This document shows positions 52,493 through 61,108 of a stretch of 64,000 nucleotides of DNA, piece by piece. How positions within the stretch are numbered: the stretch's first letter is position 1; each line of letters opens with the position of its first letter. The DNA comes from Microlunatus speluncae (GTDB lineage Bacteria > Actinomycetota > Actinomycetes > Propionibacteriales > Propionibacteriaceae), in NCBI RefSeq assembly GCF_009299835.1, contig NZ_VKCZ01000002.1, positions 1-64,000 on the forward strand, given 5' to 3'. A program made the position numbers and the translations under genes. The notes beneath the pieces were generated by a model. It had not been told where the DNA came from and did not search any database. It worked only from the letters and a program-made list of their open reading frames with translations.

Positions 52493-53323
52493 ATGGAAGC
52501 GGCAGAGGTCTCGCGGGCGATGGCCGCGGCCCGGTCGACCGCCACGGCCCTCGGGCTGACGGTCGACGACGTGATCTTGCTGCAGAACTCCAACCGGGTC
52601 GCGCTGCGGCTGTTGCCCGGTGACGTGCTGGCCCGGGTGGCGCCGACGGACCGGCAGGTCGCGCAGTTCGAGATCGACCTCGCCCGGCGGCTCGTCGCCG
52701 CCGGCTGTCCGGTGGCGGCGCTGGAGCCCCGGGTGCAGCCTCGGCTCCACCGCCGGGACGGCTTCGTGATCACGCTGTGGACCTACTACCCGCCGGCAAC
52801 CACGCGGGAGCTGACGTCGGCCGACTACGCGGCTGCGCTGGAGCGGCTGCATGCCGCCATGCGTACGGTCGACGTCTCGACACCGCGGTTCACCGACCGC
52901 GTGGAGTCGGCCCAGCAACTGATCGCGAGCCGGGACCGCACCCCCGAGCTCGGCCCGGCGGACCGGGAACTGCTCGGCGAAACCTTGGGTGAGCTGAAAG
53001 CCCGGATCGGCAACAGTGGCGGTGATCAGCTGCTGCACGGTGAGCCGCACCCCGGCAACCTGCTCAGCACCACGGACGGACCACTGTTCATCGACCTGGA
53101 GACCTGTTGCCGCGGACCGGTCGAGTTCGACCTCGCCCACGCGCCCGAAGAGGTCGCCGATCACTACCCGGGCGTTGATCACGACCTGCTGCGGGACTGC
53201 CGGATCCTGGTGCTGGCGATGATCACCACTTGGCGCTGGGACCGCGGCGACCAGCTCCCCGACGGACGGCGGCTCGGCCGGGAATGGCTCGCCCAGATCA
53301 GGGCCGCCCGCGAGTCCGGTTAA
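52493..53323 (+). CDS. Phosphotransferase-family kinase (APH fold)
   Basis: A 276-residue APH-fold protein. NSNRVALRLLPGDVLARVAP near residues 32-51 is the N-lobe. The catalytic loop is QLLHGEPHPGNLLS near 182-195, with Glu where HGD is usual, and FIDLETCCRGPVEFDLAH near 203 is the metal-binding motif. Probably a small-molecule kinase. ATG 52493 has GAGGAG immediately upstream. It follows the sigma gene by 14 bp, so it may belong to the ECF operon. Confidence 0.78.
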   Translation: MEAAEVSRAMAAARSTATALGLTVDDVILLQNSNRVALRLLPGDVLARVAPTDRQVAQFEIDLARRLVAAGCPVAALEPRVQPRLHRRDGFVITLWTYYPPATTRELTSADYAAALERLHAAMRTVDVSTPRFTDRVESAQQLIASRDRTPELGPADRELLGETLGELKARIGNSGGDQLLHGEPHPGNLLSTTDGPLFIDLETCCRGPVEFDLAHAPEEVADHYPGVDHDLLRDCRILVLAMITTWRWDRGDQLPDGRRLGREWLAQIRAARESG

Positions 53324-53487
53324 GATAGCCACGCTATGGAGGGGAGTATTCCCTAAAGCAGCAGCGTCGTCATCACGGAAGACCCAGTGGTCGACCCGGT
53401 GCTGCAGGTCCGGCCAGGCCGGACGGAAGAGACCTCCGGACCGCTAGTGGTGTGTTGCCACTACTTCTGACGTCCGGAGGTTGTCCC
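53324..53487 (+). ncRNA. yybP-ykoY-type manganese riboswitch upstream of terC
   Basis: Three hallmark pieces of the yybP-ykoY aptamer occur in order: GGGGAGTA (53341-53348), GTCATCACGG (53369-53378) and AGACC (53430-53434). A likely expression platform is visible: CCTCCGGAC (53433-53441), right after AGACC, is perfectly complementary to GTCCGGAGG (53472-53480), which contains the terC Shine-Dalgarno. A small hairpin TAGTGG...CCACTA (53445-53463) lies between. Metal binding that locks the aptamer would free the ribosome site, a translational ON switch. The motif match is strong; the mechanism is inferred. Confidence 0.82.
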
Positions 53488-54468
53488 ATGATCTCGGCTG
53501 TCTCGCCGCAGGTGTGGATCGTCACCGCCCTGGTGCTGCTCGGCATCATCGCCCTCGACCTGATCGTGATCGCCCGGCGGCAGCGCACCGTCACGATCAA
53601 GGACGCCACCCTCTGGGTGATCGGCTACGTCACCCTGGCGGCCGTGTTCGCGGTCGGACTGTATGTGTTCAATCCCGGCCCGGCCGGCTCGGAGTTCGTC
53701 GCCGGTTACGTCACCGAATACAGCCTGAGCATCGACAACCTGTTCGTCTTCGTGATCATCATGGCCCGGTTCGCGGTGCCGCCGTTGGCCCAGGACAAGG
53801 TCCTCTACATCGGGATCGTCGTCTCGCTGATCCTGCGCGCCGTCTTCATCGCGGCCGGCGCGGCGGCCATTGCGGCGGCCAGCTGGGTGTTCTACATCCT
53901 CGGTGCGTTCCTGATCTACACCGCCATCCGGTTGGCCATCGAGGGCGAGAACGACGAGTCGGACTTCAAGGAGAACGCGGTCCTGCGCTTCCTCCGGCGG
54001 GTGCTGCCGTTCAGCTCCGAGTACGACGGCGGCCGGCTGGTGACGACGGTCCGCGGTCGGCGGCTGCTCACTCCGATGGTGATCGTGATCGCCGCCATCG
54101 GCATGGCCAACGTGATCTTCGCCCTCGACTCCATCCCGGCCATCTTCGGCCTGACCCAGGACGCGTACATCATCTTCACCGCCAACGCGCTCGCCCTGAT
54201 GGGCCTGCGACAGCTGTACTTCCTGATCGGGGGGCTGCTGGAACGGATCGTCTACCTCAACGTCGGCCTGTCGGTGATCCTCGGCTTCATCGGTCTCAAG
54301 TTGATCATCGAGGCCCTGCACGGCTCGCACATCGACGACATCGGCTTCGTCCACCTGCCGCACATCGGCATCGCGGTCTCCCTCGGCTTCATCCTGGCCA
54401 CGTTGCTGGTGACCACGATCGTCAGCCTGCTCAAGACCGGCTACGACCGGCGTCGGCAGGAGACCTGA
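53488..54468 (+). CDS. TerC/Alx family Mn2+ exporter-like membrane protein
   Basis: A 326-residue membrane protein with about nine helices. VTEYSLSIDNLFVFVIIMARF near residues 80-100 and VIFALDSIPAIFGLTQDAYIIFTANALAL near 210-238 each carry the conserved acidic residues (D in SIDN and ALDS) of the TerC family. Members preceded by this riboswitch (E. coli Alx, Bacillus YkoY/YceF) export or buffer manganese, in part for metalation of exoenzymes. GGAGG is 8 bp from ATG 53488. Confidence 0.92.
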   Translation: MISAVSPQVWIVTALVLLGIIALDLIVIARRQRTVTIKDATLWVIGYVTLAAVFAVGLYVFNPGPAGSEFVAGYVTEYSLSIDNLFVFVIIMARFAVPPLAQDKVLYIGIVVSLILRAVFIAAGAAAIAAASWVFYILGAFLIYTAIRLAIEGENDESDFKENAVLRFLRRVLPFSSEYDGGRLVTTVRGRRLLTPMVIVIAAIGMANVIFALDSIPAIFGLTQDAYIIFTANALALMGLRQLYFLIGGLLERIVYLNVGLSVILGFIGLKLIIEALHGSHIDDIGFVHLPHIGIAVSLGFILATLLVTTIVSLLKTGYDRRRQET

Positions 54469-54579
54469 CGACAGATTTCCCGAGGTTTCTCGGCCGCCTT
54501 GTCGGATCCCGGCCGTCGCCGATCGTCTGGGGGGTGAAGACTGAAATCCGTCCGGGCAGTCGGCGGGAAGGATGATCGG

Positions 54580-54921
54580 GTGAAGTACGTGTTGATGTTC
54601 GTCGAGACCGAGCAGTTCGCGAAGGACTTCGCCGCGCTCGGGCCCCAGGACCGGGAGCGGGAGCTGCAGCGGGTGCACCAGTGGTTCGCCGACCATGCGG
54701 ACAAGATCCGCGGCGGAGCCAAGTTGCAGCATCCCGAGACCGCGACCACGGTGCGGCTGGACGGCCCCGAGCCGGTCACGACGGACGGGCCGTACATGGA
54801 GGGCAAGGAGATCATCTCCGGCTTCACGATGATCGAGGTAGCCGATCTCGACGAGGCACTGCGGATGGTCCGGGACTGGCCGGCCTGCCCGGTCGTCGAG
54901 ATCCGTCCGCTGGAGTCATGA
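54580..54921 (+). CDS. YCII/DGPF-domain protein (module 2)
   Basis: A 113-residue YCII protein, paralogous in architecture to the one at 50902. KYVLMFVETEQFAKDFAALG opens it and VTTDGPYMEGKEIISGFTMIEVADLDEAL near residues 66-94 is the DGPF-type motif (DGPY here). GTG start with AAGGATGATC before it. Upstream, TGTCGG (54500) and CGATC (54520) resemble the reported ECF42 promoter elements, though the 14-bp spacing is uncertain. It overlaps the sigma gene (ATGA). Confidence 0.87.
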   Translation: MKYVLMFVETEQFAKDFAALGPQDRERELQRVHQWFADHADKIRGGAKLQHPETATTVRLDGPEPVTTDGPYMEGKEIISGFTMIEVADLDEALRMVRDWPACPVVEIRPLES

Positions 54922-56171
54922 CCGACGATCCGGCCGCGGCCGAGCTGGCCCGGGTGGTCCGTGATCATGCGAGCCGGCTGGCCGGCGCCCTGGTCTCCCT
55001 GCTGGGCGACTTCTCGGCCGCCGAGGATCTGGTCCAGGATGCCGTCGAGACCGCCCTGCGGCGCTGGCCGGTCGAGGGGATCCCGGCCCGGCCCGACGCC
55101 TGGCTGTTCACCGTGGCCCGCAACCGCGGCCTGGACGTGCTGCGCCGGCAGGAGAACTACCGGACCAAGCTGGCCCAGCTGCAGTGGCCGGTGCGACCCG
55201 AACCCGACGACCGGCTCAGATTGATCTTCACCTGCTGTCATCCCGCACTGGCCCACGAGGCACAGATCGCGCTGACCCTGCGGGTGGTCTGCGGGCTCAC
55301 CACGGCCCAGATCGCCGCCGCGTTCCTGATCCCGGAAACCACGCTGGCGCAGCGGATCACCCGGGCCAAGCGCAAGATCAGCGCCGCCGGCATCCCGTAC
55401 CGGATCCCGCGTGACGACGAGCTCGCGCCGCGGCTGGCCGAGGTGCTGAGCGTGATCTATCTGCTGTTCAACGAGGGCTACCTGTCGCACACGGCCGACC
55501 GCAGCCACTCCCGCGATCTGGTCGACGACGCCGAATGGCTGGCCACCGGGCTGGCCGGGGATCTCCCGAACGAGCCGGAGGTCGCCGGGCTGCTGGCCCT
55601 GATCCGGCTGCACCGCGCCCGGACCGACGCCCGCTTCGACCGGACCGGCCAGATCATCGCCCTGCAAGATCAAGATCGTGGCCGTTGGGACTCAGCGGCG
55701 ATCGAGCGGGCGACCGCACTGCTGACCCGGACCGCGCGGCGGCACCGGACGCCGGGACCGTACCAACTGCAGGCCGCGATCGCCGCCTGTCACAGCGAAG
55801 CACCGACCTGGGCCGACACGGACTGGGATCAGATCCTGGTGCTCTACGACCTGCTGATCCGACTCCAGCCGAGCGCGATCACCCGGCTGCACCGGGCGAT
55901 CGCCGTCCGCTACGTCCATGGGCCGGCCACCGCGCTGGCCGAGCTCGAACGGCTCGAACCGCAACTGCGCGACCACGCCCTGTTCCACGCCACCCGGGCC
56001 GAACTGCTCCGTGCCGCCGGGCGGCCGGCGGAGGCCCCGGAAGCCGATCGCCGAGCCAGCGCGCTGACCCGCAATCCGGCCCAGCTCGCCCTGCTCCACG
56101 ATCGACTGACCGATGGCGCCCATGATCATCAAACCGCCGAAACCGAACCGAACGAAGGGAGCCCCGGGTGA
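54918..56171 (+). CDS. ECF42-type RNA polymerase sigma factor (module 2)
   Basis: A 417-residue ECF sigma factor with TPR-like C-terminal extension, built like module 1. Sigma-2: ALVSLLGDFSAAEDLVQDAVETALRRW near residues 25-50. Sigma-4: LIFTCCHPALAHEAQIALTLRVVCG and AFLIPETTLAQRITRAKRKI near 100-155. YRIPRDDELAPRLAEVLSVIYLLFNEGYL is the junction seen in this group. The C-terminal domain has LLIRLQPSAITRLHRAIAV. The stop overlaps the mycothiol-enzyme-like gene (GTGA). Confidence 0.9.
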   Translation: MTDDPAAAELARVVRDHASRLAGALVSLLGDFSAAEDLVQDAVETALRRWPVEGIPARPDAWLFTVARNRGLDVLRRQENYRTKLAQLQWPVRPEPDDRLRLIFTCCHPALAHEAQIALTLRVVCGLTTAQIAAAFLIPETTLAQRITRAKRKISAAGIPYRIPRDDELAPRLAEVLSVIYLLFNEGYLSHTADRSHSRDLVDDAEWLATGLAGDLPNEPEVAGLLALIRLHRARTDARFDRTGQIIALQDQDRGRWDSAAIERATALLTRTARRHRTPGPYQLQAAIAACHSEAPTWADTDWDQILVLYDLLIRLQPSAITRLHRAIAVRYVHGPATALAELERLEPQLRDHALFHATRAELLRAAGRPAEAPEADRRASALTRNPAQLALLHDRLTDGAHDHQTAETEPNEGSPG

Positions 56172-56788
56172 GCGTCCTGCCCCTGGCCCGCGACGAGCGA
56201 GCCGATCTTGCCGCCCTGCTGGAGACGCTCACCCCCGACCAGTGGAACGCGGCCAGCCTGTGCCGTGGCTGGAGCGTTCGCGATGTCGTCACGCACGTGA
56301 TCAGCTACGAGGAACATGATCAACGCGACTTCCTGCGCCGGTTGCGGCAGGCCGGGTTCCGGTTCGGCCGGCTCAACGAAGTGTCACTCGCCGAATATCA
56401 GCACCTGTCCCCCGCGGAACTGATCGACTTCCTCCGCCGGCATCTCGAACCGCAGGGTGCGACCGCCCGGTTCGGCTGCGGGGTCGGCCTGGTCGACGCC
56501 ATGATCCATCACCAGGACATCCGCCGGCCGCTCGGACTCCCCCGCCGGATCCCGGTCGAACGACTCCGCTACGCGCTGCCGTTCGCCGTCACCGCCCCGC
56601 CGCTGCGCGGGTTCTGGCACGCCCGCGGCGTCCGGCTGATCGCCACCGATCTGGACTGGAGTCACGGCCGCGGCCCCGAGGCCCGTGGCGACGGCGAATC
56701 CGTGCTGATGACGCTCGCCGGGCGGGCCACCGTGGCCCAGGACCTCAGCGGACCGGGCAGCGAGATCCTGCGGCGGCGGCTCGGCTGA
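56168..56788 (+). CDS. Maleylpyruvate-isomerase-family (DinB-like, mycothiol-dependent) protein
   Basis: A 206-residue member of the DinB/maleylpyruvate isomerase family. The first metal His is in VRDVVTHVISYEEHDQ near residues 37-52, and the second His pair in VDAMIHHQDIRRPLG near 107-121. The Trp in WNAASLCRGWSVRDV is the usual N-terminal mark. Members use mycothiol as a cofactor or are structural relatives; the substrate here is unknown. GTG start coupled to the sigma gene suggests co-expression with the ECF42 module. Confidence 0.85.
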   Translation: MSVLPLARDERADLAALLETLTPDQWNAASLCRGWSVRDVVTHVISYEEHDQRDFLRRLRQAGFRFGRLNEVSLAEYQHLSPAELIDFLRRHLEPQGATARFGCGVGLVDAMIHHQDIRRPLGLPRRIPVERLRYALPFAVTAPPLRGFWHARGVRLIATDLDWSHGRGPEARGDGESVLMTLAGRATVAQDLSGPGSEILRRRLG

Positions 56789-56807
56789 TGGCGTGGGTGG
56801 TCAGTGA

Positions 56808-56879
56808 CACAAATCGGGGGCGCAACGCGCGGAAACGGCGGGTTCGGGGCGCGGGTCGGCGTTGCGCCCCCGATTTGTG
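56808..56879. repeat. Inverted repeat with 21-bp arms between convergent genes
   Basis: Perfect arms at 56808-56828 and 56859-56879 (core CACAAATCGGGGGCGCAACG and its complement), 30-nt GC-rich loop. It lies between convergent genes and could end both transcripts, but no T-runs flank it. It resembles 29169-29233 in size, not sequence. Confidence 0.85.
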
Positions 56880-56926
56880 ACGGTGCAGCCGCGCCAGCCC
56901 GTCGCGCGGTCGGCGGAACCCGGGGC

Positions 56927-58195
56927 TCAGACGTTGAACGCCTTCCGATGCGCCTCACGGTCGAACCGCACGCCTTGGCGCCAGATCTCGCGGATCTCCC
57001 GGGTCGCCGTGATGTCGGCGGTGGGGTCGCCGTCGACCAGCAGCAGGTCGGCGCTCCGGCCGGCCTCGATCCGGCCTCGGTCGGCCAGCCCGAACGCCTC
57101 GGCCGGCGCGGCGGTGGCCGCCCGCAGGGCCTCGGCCGGGGACAGCCCGGCATCGACCAGCGCCGCCAACTCCGCGTGCAGGCAGAACCCGTGCGCCGAC
57201 CGGCCGGTCGCGGCGTCCGTGCCAGCCAGGATCGGCACCCCGGCCTGCCGCAGCGCGGCCGTGCCGGCGAACGCGTGCTCGTGACTCACCCCGGCCGGCG
57301 GCGTCATCTGGAAGCTCTGATCCGGGTCGGGGATCACCGACGCCCGGCTGCGCGGGTCGAGATAGGGCCCGAGTCGCGGATGATCAACGAACGCGGCCTC
57401 ACGCCGGGCCCCGCCGGTGAACGCCTCGAACACGGTCAGGGTCGGGGTGACGAAGATCCCGGCGTCGGCGGCACGGCGCGCGAAATCGGCGTCCGGCGGC
57501 CGGTCGATGAACAGATGCGCCAGCCCGTCGACACCGGCGTCGATCGCCAGGTCGGCATCGGCGTGGGTCGAGACGTGGGAGATCGTCAGCAGGCCCGCGG
57601 CCCGGCCGGCCACCACCAGGGCCCGTACGACCTCGGGCTCCAGCGCCGGGGTCTCGATCCCGAAGGTCTGCCCATCCTCCAACAGAATCTTCAGATAGTC
57701 GGCGCCCTCCGCGACCCGATCCGCGACGAACGCGTCGACCTGATCGATCGAAGCCACCGTCGGGAACGCGGGATAGATGCCCCACTGGACCAGCTGGCTC
57801 GGATGCCCGCCCGGAGCCGCCGCCCCGACACCCGCCGACCGCAGATCGGCATGATCAGTACGCCCCCGTGTGCTCGTCCGGACCTCGGCGAGCAGCTCCG
57901 TCGTGCAGAACATGTCCAGCTCGGTGGTCACGCCGAACGCCAGCGCGATCGCCAGATCCGAAGCGGCCGTGACATGGGTGTGCGCGTCGATCAGTCCGGG
58001 CAGTAACGTGCCGCCGCCGCCGTCGACGGTGATCAGATCCGGTGTCGCCGTGATCCCGATCCCGACCTGTTCGATCACCCCGTCGCGGACCAGCACCGAG
58101 TCGTCCTCGGTGATCTCGACCCCGTCGAACACCCGCACATTGGTGATCAACAGGGACCCGGCCCGCAAGCTGTCATCACTATCCACACCCGTCAT
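56927..58195 (-). CDS. Amidohydrolase (imidazolonepropionase-like)
   Basis: A 422-residue amidohydrolase-superfamily enzyme. LLPGLIDAHTHVTAAS near residues 65-80 gives the H-x-H metal ligands; a Lys that may be carbamylated lies in GADYLKILLEDG near 165. HVSTHADAD near 204 and HLFIDRPPDADF near 224 give further histidines, and ILAGTDAATG near 328 the catalytic Asp. LRAATAAPAEAFGLADRGRIEAGRSADLLLVDGD is the classic C-terminal strand set. The substrate is a cyclic amide, lactam or N-acyl compound. ATG 58195. Confidence 0.88.
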   Translation of the reverse strand: MTGVDSDDSLRAGSLLITNVRVFDGVEITEDDSVLVRDGVIEQVGIGITATPDLITVDGGGGTLLPGLIDAHTHVTAASDLAIALAFGVTTELDMFCTTELLAEVRTSTRGRTDHADLRSAGVGAAAPGGHPSQLVQWGIYPAFPTVASIDQVDAFVADRVAEGADYLKILLEDGQTFGIETPALEPEVVRALVVAGRAAGLLTISHVSTHADADLAIDAGVDGLAHLFIDRPPDADFARRAADAGIFVTPTLTVFEAFTGGARREAAFVDHPRLGPYLDPRSRASVIPDPDQSFQMTPPAGVSHEHAFAGTAALRQAGVPILAGTDAATGRSAHGFCLHAELAALVDAGLSPAEALRAATAAPAEAFGLADRGRIEAGRSADLLLVDGDPTADITATREIREIWRQGVRFDREAHRKAFNV

Positions 58196-58313
58196 CGTCC
58201 CATGCCGGCCAGAGTCCAGACCGAGCAATCGCCCCACCACCGCGCGGTCCCGACCCACATCACGTAACTCTGGCCCCAGGTTTTTCACGCTAACGGGTCG
58301 CTTACCATGATCC

Positions 58314-59000
58314 ATGCAGATTCCCGCCTATTGGTTGCCGCGGCCCGAGTCCCCGCTCGATCGCGAGACGACAACGGCGTTCGACCGACTCCTGGAAGAA
58401 AGCCTCGAACGCGGGACGGGCGACTTCATCGACTATCGGATCGACGCACCGAAATGGCAGTTCCTGTGCCATGTCGCCGATCGTTCCGACGTGGTGTTGC
58501 ACGGCTCCGGCGACGCACGGATCGAACGATTCGAACCCCGTCAACCCGACGATCCGCTGGAGTTCAGCAACCGCTTCGCCGTGTTCGCGGCGACCGACGG
58601 AATCTGGCCGATCTTTTACGCGATCCTCGACCGAGTGGCACAACCGGCGACACAAATGGTGAATTCCACCGTCCGGGTCGGCACCAGCGATCAACTGGGC
58701 GAACCGCACTACTTCTTCTCGATCAGCGAATCCGCGCTCCGAGAACGGCCCTGGCGTTCCGGCACGGTCTATCTGCTGCCCGCCGACAGCTTCGAGCGAC
58801 AACCACCGATTCCGATCGGCGACGCCTGGATCCAGGTCGCCCAGGCGGCGAGCCCGGTGTCGATGAAGCCGGTGGCCAAGATCGCGGTTTCGCCCGAGGA
58901 CTTTCCGTTCCTTGATCAGATCCGTGGCCACGACGACAAGATCCTGGCCGCTCGGATGGCCGCCGACCCGGGCGGATTCCCCTGGCTGGAAGCGATCTGA
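58314..59000 (+). CDS. Conserved-looking protein of unknown function
   Basis: A 228-residue soluble protein that I do not recognise. It starts [20 protein letters not shown] and has a rather even amino-acid composition, with aromatic-rich segments ([36 protein letters not shown]). No signal peptide, transmembrane helix or catalytic motif stands out. Its codon use is more A/T-tolerant (for example TTC/GAA runs, ATTCCG) than the neighbours, which may indicate recent acquisition. It lies alone between an amidohydrolase and lsr2. Confidence 0.7.
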   Translation: MQIPAYWLPRPESPLDRETTTAFDRLLEESLERGTGDFIDYRIDAPKWQFLCHVADRSDVVLHGSGDARIERFEPRQPDDPLEFSNRFAVFAATDGIWPIFYAILDRVAQPATQMVNSTVRVGTSDQLGEPHYFFSISESALRERPWRSGTVYLLPADSFERQPPIPIGDAWIQVAQAASPVSMKPVAKIAVSPEDFPFLDQIRGHDDKILAARMAADPGGFPWLEAI

Positions 59001-59196
59001 CGACGGCGGACACCGCGACCGCAATACAGAATTGCCAGCGCCGGACAGATTGCATGTCGAGTCAGCCCTGGATAGCCGAGCATACGCCCAACGGCCGGAA
59101 TCCGACGACTCGGCACATTCGACGGCCGGATATGCAGATCGCCGTGAATTCCGAGTACCCTCGAAGAACTCAGCCGGTCGAGAGAAAGGCACGCCG

Positions 59197-59541
59197 ATGG
59201 CACAGAAAGTCATCACCATGTTCGAGGACGACCTCGACGGTAAGGCCATCAAGTCGGGTCAAGGTGGCACGGTCACTTTCTCTCTGGACGGCGTCGAATA
59301 CGAGATCGACCTGTCCAACAAGAACAAAGAGGCCCTCGACAAAGCGCTGTCGCCGTACCTGAAAGTCGCCCGCCGGGTGGGCGGTCGTCGCCGTCGCGGT
59401 TCACGCAACCCGGCCCCGGCTCGGGTCGATCCGAGCCAATCCCGGGCCATCCGCGAGTGGGCCGCCGACAACGGCTATCAGGTGTCGTCCCGCGGTCGGA
59501 TCCCGGCCGAGGTCACCGAGGCGTACAACGCGTCGGCCTGA
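59197..59541 (+). CDS. lsr2: Lsr2 nucleoid-associated protein
   Basis: A 114-residue Lsr2, the actinobacterial H-NS analogue. The N-terminal oligomerisation domain is [18 protein letters not shown] ... [16 protein letters not shown] (residues 1-60). A basic linker [13 protein letters not shown] follows. The C-terminal DNA-binding domain is [20 protein letters not shown] (residues 82-101), where RGR inserts into the AT-rich minor groove. It silences horizontally acquired DNA, so it may also act on the low-GC parts of this window. The preceding 196-bp gap is comparatively AT-rich and should hold its promoter. Confidence 0.95.
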   Translation: MAQKVITMFEDDLDGKAIKSGQGGTVTFSLDGVEYEIDLSNKNKEALDKALSPYLKVARRVGGRRRRGSRNPAPARVDPSQSRAIREWAADNGYQVSSRGRIPAEVTEAYNASA

Positions 59542-59566
59542 CCTCGACCCGGGCCAGTCGGAATGA

Positions 59567-59938
59567 TCACTCCCCCACGGTCTGCCGATCCGCGTTGGAG
59601 AACGAGATCACGAAGATCGCTTCCTCGGTGCCGATGTTGCGCGCATTGTGCAGCCGACCGGAGGGAATGCTGACCGTGTCACCGGGGCCCATTTCGAAGG
59701 TCGCGTCGTCGACGCTGTGCAGGATCCGGCCCTGCAGCACGTGCAGCACCTCGTCGCAGTTCGGGTGATAGTGCCGCGGATTCTCCTGCCCCGGGGCGAT
59801 GTAGCACCGGCCGACCGTCAGCTCGGTCGAGTTCCCTTGCCGGCCGGACACCATCCAGACCAGCCGACCCCATTCCTGTTCCTCGGTCACGGCGCGGTCG
59901 GCGGTCATCAGATGCGGATCGTGGGTCTGCATGTCCAT
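59567..59938 (-). CDS. Cupin-domain protein
   Basis: A 123-residue single cupin. Motif 1 is PRHYHPNCDEVLHVLQGRI near residues 54-72 (two His and a Glu for metal), motif 2 is GDTVSIPSGRLHNARNIG near 86-103 with the third His. It may bind a metal and a small carboxylate; several such proteins are dioxygenases or sensors, and no function is evident here. ATG 59938. Converges on lsr2. Confidence 0.85.
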   Translation of the reverse strand: MDMQTHDPHLMTADRAVTEEQEWGRLVWMVSGRQGNSTELTVGRCYIAPGQENPRHYHPNCDEVLHVLQGRILHSVDDATFEMGPGDTVSIPSGRLHNARNIGTEEAIFVISFSNADRQTVGE

Positions 59939-60093
59939 TGTCCCTTTCGTCGTGCCCGCGAGCTGGTCGAGACGCGGCTGGGTCCATCCTTGATCGTGGC
60001 CCCGGCCGACTCCATAGCCACCTGGCGGACATTGGCCCTCACGGGCCGGAGCCCGACGAGAAGACTAAGCGGTGCCCGGACTAGGTTTCCGGG

Positions 60094-60660
60094 GTGGGAT
60101 TCTCCAGGGCCGAGCTCGAATCGTTCCGCGATCACGTCGTGCCGGATCTGGTCGGGCCCGGCCTGGCCCTGCTCTTCGTCGGCATCAATCCCGGTCTGTG
60201 GACCGCCGCGACCCAGACCCATTTCGCCCATCCCGGCAACCGGTTCTATCCGGCCCTGCGGATGGCCGGCATCCTCGATCGTGATCTTGATCGCACCGTA
60301 GGGATGACGGACGAGGACCGGCGCTACCTGGTGGGCCGCGGGATCGGGATCACCAACCTGGTGCCGCGGGCCACCGCCCGGGCCGACGAGCTGACGGCCG
60401 AGGAGCTCCGGGACGGCCGGCAGCGGCTCCTCGACCTGATCACCGAGCATCGTCCACGCGTGGTTGCGATCGCCGGCGTCACCGCCTACCGGATCGCCTT
60501 CGGCCAGCCGAAGGCACGGCTCGGCGTCCAGGCGGCACCGCTGGCCGGTGCCGAGCTCTGGATCGTGCCGAATCCCAGCGGGCTCAACGCCCACGCCACC
60601 GTCGCGTCGCTGGCCGACGACTACGCCGCCGCGGCCCGGGCGGCCGGCGTGATCACCTGA
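60094..60660 (+). CDS. mug: Mismatch-specific uracil/thymine-DNA glycosylase
   Basis: A 188-residue MUG/TDG-family DNA glycosylase. FVGINPGLWTAATQTHFAHPGN near residues 28-49 includes the catalytic GINPG motif. The insertion loop NPSGLNAH near 166-173 is intact. ITNLVPRATARADEL near 84-98 is also conserved. It excises uracil (and related lesions) from G:U mispairs, useful in a high-GC genome prone to cytosine deamination. GTG 60094 is the probable start. Confidence 0.93.
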   Translation: MGFSRAELESFRDHVVPDLVGPGLALLFVGINPGLWTAATQTHFAHPGNRFYPALRMAGILDRDLDRTVGMTDEDRRYLVGRGIGITNLVPRATARADELTAEELRDGRQRLLDLITEHRPRVVAIAGVTAYRIAFGQPKARLGVQAAPLAGAELWIVPNPSGLNAHATVASLADDYAAAARAAGVIT

Positions 60661-60679
60661 ACCGTGCCAGGATCGGGGC

Positions 60680-61108
60680 GTGCCGATCATTGAGCCCGCG
60701 CCGCGCCTCTCCGAGGAGGAACTGGTCGGCCTTTACGGTGCCGTCGGCTGGACGGCCTACACCGCCGATCCGGCCGGGCTCCGGCGCGCGGTCGACAACT
60801 CCTCGTTCGTGGTCGCCGCCCGGCAGCACGGGCGGCTGGTCGGGCTGGCCCGCGCGCTCTCCGACGACGCGACGATCTGCTACCTGCAGGACGTGCTGGT
60901 GCATCCCGATCATCGGCGTGGCGGGGTCGGCCGGGCGCTGGTCTCGGCCGTCCTGAGCCGGTACGAGCACGTACGGCAGCAGGTGTTGCTCACCGATGAC
61001 GAGCCGGCTCAGCGCGCCTTCTACGAGAGCCTGGGCTACGCCGAACTCCGTGATCACGGCACCGGCAGCCTGCGCGCCTTCGTCCGGTTCGACCTCCGGC
61101 CCCAGTGA
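60680..61108 (+). CDS. GNAT family N-acetyltransferase
   Basis: A 142-residue GNAT protein resembling the small YjdJ/ArsN-like subgroup. LVGLYGAVGWTAYTADPAGL is typical of a common actinobacterial family. The acetyl-CoA loop is LVHPDHRRGGVGRALV near residues 73-88, with FYESLGYAELRD at the C-terminus. Its GTG lies 20 bp after mug, so they may be co-transcribed. Substrate unknown. Confidence 0.85.
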   Translation: MPIIEPAPRLSEEELVGLYGAVGWTAYTADPAGLRRAVDNSSFVVAARQHGRLVGLARALSDDATICYLQDVLVHPDHRRGGVGRALVSAVLSRYEHVRQQVLLTDDEPAQRAFYESLGYAELRDHGTGSLRAFVRFDLRPQ

